Assembly (NCBI GenBank): GCA_022564455.1
Contig: JADFLK010000004.1
Location: 1 to 20,274, forward strand
From: Bacteroidota bacterium
GTDB taxonomy: Bacteria > Bacteroidota > Rhodothermia > Rhodothermales > Rubricoccaceae
DNA: 20,274 bases
Direction of reading: 5' to 3'
The translations under genes were made by a program, and so were the position numbers. The notes beneath the pieces were generated by a model, which worked only from the letters and a program-made list of their open reading frames with translations, made no database searches and was not told where the DNA came from. This document shows, one piece after another, positions 15,425 through 20,274 of the stretch. Within the stretch, counting starts at the first letter, position 1. Every line of letters begins with the position of its first letter.

Positions 15425-15826
15425 AAACGTCACACCCTCCACGGTGGTGCCCGTCCGAAAATCTTCACTGAGCACAACGGGAATCTGATTTAGCCGCGCC
15501 GCCGCCCATATCTGCGCATCGAAGTAGGAAAAGCCATGGTCACGAACGCCTCGGACGGCCTCAAGAACGATCGGCGCTGTTAATGGCAAGATTGGAAAAG
15601 CCCGTTCGTAAAGTTCGATTTGCCGAAACGTTTCCTGAGCAGACAATGGAGGGTCGAGTTTGCCCATCGCCACCCGAGAGAACTCGGAAAGCGCCTGTAC
15701 AGGCACGACACCCTCTCGGATTAGCCCAACACGATCAATCGTTTCAAGGGCAAGTTCCTGCTTCTCAACATCAGCCGGATCTATACCATAGACCAGAATA
15801 TTGGTGTCAAAGAGATATCGAGCCAT
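15383..15826 (-). CDS. PIN domain toxin, VapC-like ribonuclease
   Basis: The 147-residue PIN fold carries the conserved acidic residues of a Mg-dependent RNase: FDTNIL (D7), ALSEFSR (E48), YFDAQIWAAA (D103) and LSEDF (D122). VapC toxins cleave tRNA or rRNA when their antitoxin is degraded. The gene begins three bases after the stop codon of the antitoxin gene (TGA-GGC-ATG), the usual antitoxin-first order. Its last 42 bases overlap, on the other strand, the tail of the GNAT fragment. Length and residues look intact, so it should be functional. The RNA target cannot be told from sequence. Confidence 0.9.
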   Translation of the reverse strand: MARYLFDTNILVYGIDPADVEKQELALETIDRVGLIREGVVPVQALSEFSRVAMGKLDPPLSAQETFRQIELYERAFPILPLTAPIVLEAVRGVRDHGFSYFDAQIWAAARLNQIPVVLSEDFRTGTTVEGVTFLNPLAADFDLALL

Positions 15827-15829
15827 GCC

Positions 15830-16105
15830 TCAACTGCCCCGGTCGTAAAGTTCGTCGCGGTCGAACTTGTAGCCCTCGGGTAGCTGATGCTTGCTGGCAA
15901 GGCGGCGCATGTTTTCAATGAGTTCTCGGAGTGGGTCGTCTGCAACACCCTGTGTCCTTGATGTCGGATCTCTGTCGAGTCCATCGATTGCTCTGCGCAC
16001 CAATTCCGCTTCCGAAAGGCCTAGTTCACGGGCCTTCCGCTTGAGCGAACGGTCCTGCTCACGTGTGATGTAGAGCTGTTTCCGGATCATGCGGGTTGCT
16101 TTCAT
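15830..16105 (-). CDS. Ribbon-helix-helix antitoxin partner of the PIN toxin
   Basis: The 91-residue protein has an N-terminal ribbon-helix-helix DNA-binding domain (residues ~5-45: a beta strand RKQLYITREQDRSLKRKARE, then LGLSEAELVRRAIDGL). A C-terminal segment (~55-91, ...LPEGYKFDRDELYDRGS) is of the type that wraps the toxin and blocks its active site. It is encoded immediately upstream of the PIN toxin and is expected to repress the shared promoter together with it. A tandem 9-bp repeat just before the start codon is a candidate operator. The gene lies 41 bp from the sensor kinase stop codon, on the same strand. Confidence 0.85.
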   Translation of the reverse strand: MKATRMIRKQLYITREQDRSLKRKARELGLSEAELVRRAIDGLDRDPTSRTQGVADDPLRELIENMRRLASKHQLPEGYKFDRDELYDRGS

Positions 16106-16109
16106 GCTT

Positions 16110-16128
16110 GATATACATCATATACATC
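16110..16128 (-). promoter_or_regulatory. Tandem 9-bp repeat, candidate operator and promoter of the toxin-antitoxin pair
   Basis: On the coding (minus) strand the bases read GATGTATAT twice in direct succession, ending four bases before the antitoxin ATG. Direct half-sites close to the start are typical binding sites for ribbon-helix-helix antitoxins. The sequence also contains TATGAT, a good -10 box, which would make the transcript nearly leaderless; no clear -35 box is seen. The assignment is inference from position and repeat structure. Confidence 0.45.
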
Positions 16129-16146
16129 GTCTCCGTTCCGGCATTT

Positions 16147-17595
16147 TTAAAGGGAGACCGGCAACTCCATCACAAACACACTCCCCCGCCCCTCCTCACT
16201 CCGCACCGTCAAATCCCCGCCGTGCGCCCGTGCAATCGCTCGGCTGATGGCCAAACCGAGCCCCGTTCCGGTTCCGTCGACGTCCCGAGTGCGGGCAGAA
16301 TCTCCACGGTAGTAGCGCTCGAAGACGGCGTCGAGTTCGTCGGCGGGGATACCTTCGCCCGTATCAGCAATCTGAATGCGGATGGATGCGGCATCCACGG
16401 TGGCGCTCAGGGTCACGGTGCCTCCCTCGGGCGTATGACGGAGGGCGTTAGAGAGCAGGTTGTCGAGCACGCGCATCAATCGCGCGCCGTCGGACTGAAT
16501 GATGGGAAGTGATGGGGCAGCTTCGACGTTGAGCGTCACCTCTGCCCGCCGATACGCTCCGCGATGCATCCGTGCTGCATCCTGAACGAGCTCAGCGATA
16601 GGAACAGGGGCGAGTTGGAGAAGTGCGGATCCCGTTTCGAGGGGGGCTTGCTCCAGTTTGCTGAGTTCAAACAAATCGGAGACCAGCCGCGCCATCTGGT
16701 CGCTCTGGCGTTGAGCGACGCCCAGTGCTTCGATAGCCTCGTCGTCGCGGCCTTCGGAGGCAAAACGGTTCGCCTCGTCGAGGTAGCCTTTGAGAGCCGC
16801 CAGCGGCGTACGGAGGTCGTGCCCCACATTGGCGACCAGCTCACGGCGCAGCCTATCCGTTGATTGCAACGCTTCCATGCTGGCCTCCACGCGCTTGGCC
16901 ATGTCGTTGATGGCGGCGCTCAACCGACCCAATTCGTCATGCCCGGCCTCGGGCAGGCGGTCGGCGTAGTCGCCTTCACCGAGTGCCTCCACGCGGTGAA
17001 TCATTCTGCGAAGCGGCGTAACGAGCCGCCACGTAAACAGCGCACCGAGGAGGAGCGCCAGCAGTGCCGCGAGTCCTGCTACGGTCCACACCGCACGAAC
17101 AAATGCCTCTCGTGTTCCACGGAGTTCTTCGCGCAACGTATTGTCCAGGGGCCGAATAAGCAATGCACCAGAAGGAAGTCCATCCGGTGCTAAAAGCGGC
17201 GCGAGCGCCCATGTGCCCTCTCCTCCATCCAGCACCACTTCTATCATCCCAGACTCTAATGCTGCCAGCGCTCCTGCCGGAAGTGCCTCAACATCATCCC
17301 CTGAAATCGGCTCCCCATCCAGATCCAAGACCGACGTCGGATCCGGGAATCGTGTCGCAAGATCGAGTTGCAGCAGGCGAGGGAGGGTCATCAACCCATC
17401 TTCATCAAACTCAGCCCGACCTTCAACTTCCTGAGCGACCTGATCGAGGCGCAGAATCAGGTTGCCCCGCACCAACTCCAGGCTTCGCTCCTGAGCAAAG
17501 TAAGCGCTGAGCCCAACAGCGAGTAATCCCGTCACCACCTGCACACCGATGAGGACAAGCGCGACTTTCCAAAAGACAGTTTTGCGCATGCGCAA
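16147..17595 (-). CDS. Two-component sensor histidine kinase (HAMP-HisKA-HATPase)
   Basis: The 482-residue membrane kinase has TM1 at ~9-32, a periplasmic sensor region (~33-165) with no family I recognise, TM2 at ~168-190, HAMP (~190-242) and HisKA with NVGHDLRTPLAALKGYL (H259). The HATPase_c boxes are N DNLLSNALRHT (378-388), G1 DTGEGIP (411-417), F ERYYRGDSA and G2 GTGLGLAISRAI (443-454). All catalytic boxes are intact. It follows the response regulator gene by a few bases, and the SD-like GGCGAGGAG lies at the end of that gene. The start may be TTG 17595 (five bases from the SD) or ATG 17589 (eleven bases); both fall in a perfect 20-bp palindrome. The signal is unknown; it should phosphorylate the adjacent regulator. 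Confidence 0.93.
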   Translation of the reverse strand: MRMRKTVFWKVALVLIGVQVVTGLLAVGLSAYFAQERSLELVRGNLILRLDQVAQEVEGRAEFDEDGLMTLPRLLQLDLATRFPDPTSVLDLDGEPISGDDVEALPAGALAALESGMIEVVLDGGEGTWALAPLLAPDGLPSGALLIRPLDNTLREELRGTREAFVRAVWTVAGLAALLALLLGALFTWRLVTPLRRMIHRVEALGEGDYADRLPEAGHDELGRLSAAINDMAKRVEASMEALQSTDRLRRELVANVGHDLRTPLAALKGYLDEANRFASEGRDDEAIEALGVAQRQSDQMARLVSDLFELSKLEQAPLETGSALLQLAPVPIAELVQDAARMHRGAYRRAEVTLNVEAAPSLPIIQSDGARLMRVLDNLLSNALRHTPEGGTVTLSATVDAASIRIQIADTGEGIPADELDAVFERYYRGDSARTRDVDGTGTGLGLAISRAIARAHGGDLTVRSEEGRGSVFVMELPVSL

Positions 17596-17598
17596 AAC
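17579..17598. repeat. Perfect 20-bp palindrome over the regulator-kinase junction
   Basis: GTTTTGCGCA followed by TGCGCAAAAC reads the same on both strands. In the mRNA it can fold into an 8-bp stem (GUUUUGCG/CGCAAAAC) with CAUG as the loop, so the ATG start of the kinase (17589) is displayed in the loop while the TTG alternative lies in the stem. Its first transcribed base is the last base of the regulator's TAG stop codon. It may tune kinase translation or bind a dimeric protein; neither is shown. Confidence 0.6.
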
Positions 17599-18332
17599 TA
17601 CTCCTCGCCAAGCGCCATCTTATACCCCACCCCCCACACCGTGCGCACGTAGCGTGGCTCGGCGGGGTCTACTTCGATTTTGGAGCGGAGGCGCTGGATG
17701 TGCGAGTCGATGGTGCGGTCGTAGCCTTCGTACTTGATGCCCCAGATCTTGTCGAGTAGCTGCATGCGGGTGAAGGGGCGGTCAGGGTTGCGGATGAGGA
17801 AAAGGAGGAGGTCGAACTCACGAACGGTGAGGTGAATGGTCTTGCCATTTAGATGGACCAATCGCCGCATCGGATCGACCGTCAGGTTGTCGATTGTGAT
17901 GGGCTCTTCCTGTTCGCTGTCGTCCGGTCCTGCGGCCAGATGCTCGCGGACACGGCGGATGCGGCGCAACGCAGCTCGGACACGCGCCACGACTTCCTGG
18001 AGGCTGAACGGCTTGGTGACGTAGTCGTCTGCGCCAACTTCCAGCCCCACAACACGGTCCAGTTCTTCTGCTCGCGCGGTAAGCATCATGATGTACAGCA
18101 GCGGATGCTCCGCGCGGAGCCGCCGGCACACCTCAATACCATCGAGGCCCGGCAGCATCACATCCAGCAAAACCAGATCGGGGACGGCTTCGGCGACGAG
18201 GTCCAGCGCATCCGGCCCCGTGGTGGCCGTCTCGACGTGGAATCCCTCCTCCGCCAGCCGGTTGGCGACGAGCGCGCGCAGGTCGTCGTCGTCTTCAACA
18301 ATAAGTACGTGGCCGGGAGCTACGTCAATCAT
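17598..18332 (-). CDS. OmpR/PhoB-family response regulator
   Basis: The 244-residue protein has a receiver domain (~8-120) with acidic cluster EDDDD (13-17), phospho-acceptor D57 in LLDVMLP, T86 in LTARA and K108 in TKPF. A linker follows, then a winged-helix Trans_reg_C domain (~145-240) with the LTVREFDLLLFLIRNP and YVRTVWGVGYKM segments typical of the family. It heads an operon with the sensor kinase and probably activates or represses envelope or stress genes on phosphorylation; targets are unknown. The upstream region (18333-18483), shared with the divergent secreted-protein gene, contains a CCTCGCGAGG palindrome but no clear promoter that I can defend. Confidence 0.95.
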   Translation of the reverse strand: MIDVAPGHVLIVEDDDDLRALVANRLAEEGFHVETATTGPDALDLVAEAVPDLVLLDVMLPGLDGIEVCRRLRAEHPLLYIMMLTARAEELDRVVGLEVGADDYVTKPFSLQEVVARVRAALRRIRRVREHLAAGPDDSEQEEPITIDNLTVDPMRRLVHLNGKTIHLTVREFDLLLFLIRNPDRPFTRMQLLDKIWGIKYEGYDRTIDSHIQRLRSKIEVDPAEPRYVRTVWGVGYKMALGEE

Positions 18333-18483
18333 GTCAGGCCCAGTTGAACGCTACAGAACGAATATAGGTGGTCTGAAAGGCCTCGCGAGGGGCTGTTTAG
18401 AATGAACGTGATTCCGCCACAATTCTGTGACAATCGCAGCCGATACCAGGCGTTTACCTTCCGCCTGCAATCTTCTACCCTTC

Positions 18484-19242
18484 ATGCGGCTTCGCTACTC
18501 CTTTTCCATTCTCGGCCTGCTCGCGCTGATCGGCTTTTGCCCGGCCGGCGCCCAGCCGGCGGCTAACGGCGCCGAGATCCTCGCAGCCTGGCAGTCGGGT
18601 TGGGAGCGGAGTCTGCAATCGGTTCGCTCAGTGAGCTACGTCGAAACATCCCTCCGAACCATTGAAGGTCCGCGCGAACGCAACCGGTTCAGTGCGACTG
18701 TAGACGTACGTTTTGAGCCCGGAAGCGGGATGGACCGCATCGTGCGCCGCAGTGAAGTCAATGGCCGGCGCGTTCCGGCCGGGCGAATAAGCGCGATGGA
18801 CAGACGCATGAGCCGGGCTTATGGCGCAGGATTCGACTGGATTCGCCGCCCACCGCCGATGGCTGCCCGCCTCGCCGGCTTGGTGCATCCCTCAGAACCC
18901 ATGGTGGCTGATAACGTAGGTGATGTCCGTGCCTGGCGGGTCACGACCACACCCGGACAGGCCAACGACCTTATAGAACGCGTACTATTCTGGTTCGCAC
19001 AGGCGGAGGACCGTCCGCGCCTTCTTCGTACGCGTATTATTGGGCGCGTGCCTACCGTAACCGGCCGGTTGCGAGGCGGTTCGGCCATTATCACAACCGA
19101 CTACGTACGGGTCGGGGGTCTTGACCTTCCGCGCCACGCACAGGCCGAAGTAATCATCCAACAACTTCGCCGTGGACACGTGTTCACCGTGTTGCTAAAC
19201 GCCGAAGCAACGTATAGTGCTATAACAGTCATCCCCCGATAA
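18484..19242 (+). CDS. Secreted protein of unknown function
   Basis: From ATG 18484 the 252 residues start with a clear Sec signal peptide (MRLRYSFSILGLLALIGFCP then AGAQ, cleavage after ~24). The mature part is mixed alpha/beta and arginine-rich, starting with a helix (GAEILAAWQSGWERSLQSV) and followed by several probable beta strands (SYVETSLRTI, RFSATVDVRF, AWRVTTTP, AIITTDYVRV, GHVFTVLLNAEATYSAI). This pattern recalls LolA/RseB-like lipid-binding folds, but I see no diagnostic motif, so that is speculation. An in-frame GTG at 18427 is possible, but it would put 19 polar residues before the signal peptide. The DUF1800 gene follows after five bases, so the two are probably co-expressed and both exported. 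Confidence 0.72.
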   Translation: MRLRYSFSILGLLALIGFCPAGAQPAANGAEILAAWQSGWERSLQSVRSVSYVETSLRTIEGPRERNRFSATVDVRFEPGSGMDRIVRRSEVNGRRVPAGRISAMDRRMSRAYGAGFDWIRRPPPMAARLAGLVHPSEPMVADNVGDVRAWRVTTTPGQANDLIERVLFWFAQAEDRPRLLRTRIIGRVPTVTGRLRGGSAIITTDYVRVGGLDLPRHAQAEVIIQQLRRGHVFTVLLNAEATYSAITVIPR

Positions 19243-19247
19243 CTACG

Positions 19248-20274
19248 ATGCACAGAGTCGTTTCCATTTCCCTTTTGCTTGCGGCCGTCACCGGATTGGG
19301 TGCGCACGCTCAACAGCAAATGCCAAGCGAGGGCTCCTCGGCGCTCCACCTTCCTTATGTGGACGCCGGGCTGAACGAACGGCAAGCGGCAGCCTTTCTG
19401 CTCGACCGTTTTGCCTATGGCCCGCTCCCGGGAGAGGTAACCGAAGTGGTTGCCAGAGGCCTCGAAGAGTGGGTTGAAGAGCAGCTTCGCGGCAATCTTC
19501 AGGACCCCGATCTGGAGGGCCACCTTGAACACCTCGATGCCATTCACCTAGATCTGGAAGACATTGCAGCCACATACAGGCCGCCCGCAGTGATACTCAA
19601 ACTGGCGATAGAGGCAGGGCGCTTCCCCGAGGGCACCGCAATGGTGGATGACGGTGTGCGTCGGGCGCTTCTCAACTACGGTGAGGAACGCGGACTCAAG
19701 CCGATTAGGCGATTGCGCCCCCAACTCGTTGCGCAGAAAACCTTGCGGGCCCGTTACGGGCGGAATCAACTTCGCGAAGTGCTTACTGACTTCTGGTACA
19801 ACCACTTCAATGTGGACGCACGGGCAGGCACGGCAGTCATCCTCGCTTTCGATTACGAGCGGGAGGCGATTCGCCCGAATACTCTCGGCCGTTTCCGTGA
19901 TCTCCTCGAAGCAACAGCACGGCACCCGGCCATGCTCAACTACCTCGATAACCGCTTGTCGAGAGCCAACGAAGGTGCTACCACAGCGATCGGATCGCAG
20001 GCTGCCCGGGGCGGGCTCAACGAGAACTATGCGAGAGAGCTGATGGAGTTGCACACCCTCGGCGTAGACGGGGAGTATTCACAGCATGATGTCGAAGAGG
20101 TGGCGCGGGCGTTCACGGGATGGACCACGCTTCCGTCCTATCCCTTTTTCCCCAACGCGCGGCCAATGGAGCGCGCGGAGCGGCTCCGAACTCAGGCGCA
20201 GAGGCGAGGCTTCACGCTCATTGAAGAAGGCCTTTTCCTCTTCCGCCCCGATTGGCACGACGCCGATCCCAAAT
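19248..20274 (+). CDS. DUF1800 family secreted protein (3' partial)
   Basis: The frame starts at ATG 19248 and is still open at the window end (342 codons). It has a signal peptide (MHRVVSISLLLAAVTGLGAHAQ), then the family's hallmarks: AAAFLLDRFAYGPLPGEV near the start, LREVLTDFWYNHFNV, LGRFRDLLEATARHPAMLNYL and NENYARELMELHTLGV followed by a DVEEVARAFTGW helix. DUF1800 proteins are exported, of unknown biochemical role, and are often followed by a DUF1501 (sulfatase-like, Tat-exported) gene, which could lie just beyond the window. It begins five bases after the preceding secreted-protein gene. Confidence 0.92.
   Translation, partial: MHRVVSISLLLAAVTGLGAHAQQQMPSEGSSALHLPYVDAGLNERQAAAFLLDRFAYGPLPGEVTEVVARGLEEWVEEQLRGNLQDPDLEGHLEHLDAIHLDLEDIAATYRPPAVILKLAIEAGRFPEGTAMVDDGVRRALLNYGEERGLKPIRRLRPQLVAQKTLRARYGRNQLREVLTDFWYNHFNVDARAGTAVILAFDYEREAIRPNTLGRFRDLLEATARHPAMLNYLDNRLSRANEGATTAIGSQAARGGLNENYARELMELHTLGVDGEYSQHDVEEVARAFTGWTTLPSYPFFPNARPMERAERLRTQAQRRGFTLIEEGLFLFRPDWHDADPK

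Noticed and set aside
18378..18400. GGGGCTGTTTAG at 18386 considered as a third MITE-like end
   Set aside because: It matches only GGCTGTT of the terminal repeat, with no partner end nearby and no shared internal sequence.

Overview
This window looks like a GC-rich chromosome segment from the Rhodothermota/Bacteroidota side of the tree. Three things point there. The first gene ends in a type IX secretion (T9SS) sorting domain of the 'YPNPFNPST...' kind. A small 'PRKFSYEPRFYDP' membrane protein lies next to mutL, as I recall it doing in Bacteroidota. Family content (DUF1800, a secreted S9 dipeptidyl peptidase, a DUF2007 protein) also fits. The assignment is inference from gene content; there is no rRNA or other phylogenetic marker that I can place precisely.

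Layout. Positions 1-1505 (+) hold the 3' part of a surface or secreted FG-GAP beta-propeller protein. Positions 1674-10157 are a long minus-strand run. In transcription order it is a four-helix membrane protein, pyrC (dihydroorotase), a CPBP intramembrane protease overlapping a DUF2007 gene by ATGA, cdsA, a small membrane protein, mutL, an insertion sequence remnant and tilS. This is a housekeeping block (pyrimidine synthesis, phospholipid synthesis, mismatch repair, tRNA-Ile2 modification) that has been invaded several times by small mobile DNA. A palindromic repeat lies in the 5' end of mutL, an IS1-like transposase tail sits between mutL and tilS, and a MITE-like element abuts the cdsA stop codon.

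Positions 10221-12527 (+) encode a fusion of an APH-fold kinase with a class III PLP enzyme most like the ammoniophospholyases ETNPPL/PHYKPL. It should phosphorylate an amino alcohol (hydroxylysine- or ethanolamine-like) and then eliminate phosphate and ammonia in one polypeptide. A second copy of the MITE-like element and a strong hairpin separate it from a convergent, secreted DPP-IV-like peptidase (12705-15056, -).

Positions 15140-16105 are accessory: a truncated aminoglycoside N6'-acetyltransferase-like GNAT remnant running into a VapBC-type toxin-antitoxin pair. Positions 16147-18332 (-) are an OmpR-type response regulator followed by its sensor kinase, with a perfect 20-bp palindrome over the junction. 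Positions 18484-20274 (+) hold a secreted protein of unknown function and the start of a DUF1800 protein that runs off the window.

No tRNA, rRNA or CRISPR array was seen, and no gene-free stretch exceeds about 190 bases. I did not find a clear new multi-gene defence or biosynthetic system. The best candidates for novelty are the kinase-phospholyase fusion, the two-copy MITE family, the odd MutL (displaced start, degenerate nuclease site) and the palindrome that puts the kinase start codon in a hairpin loop.
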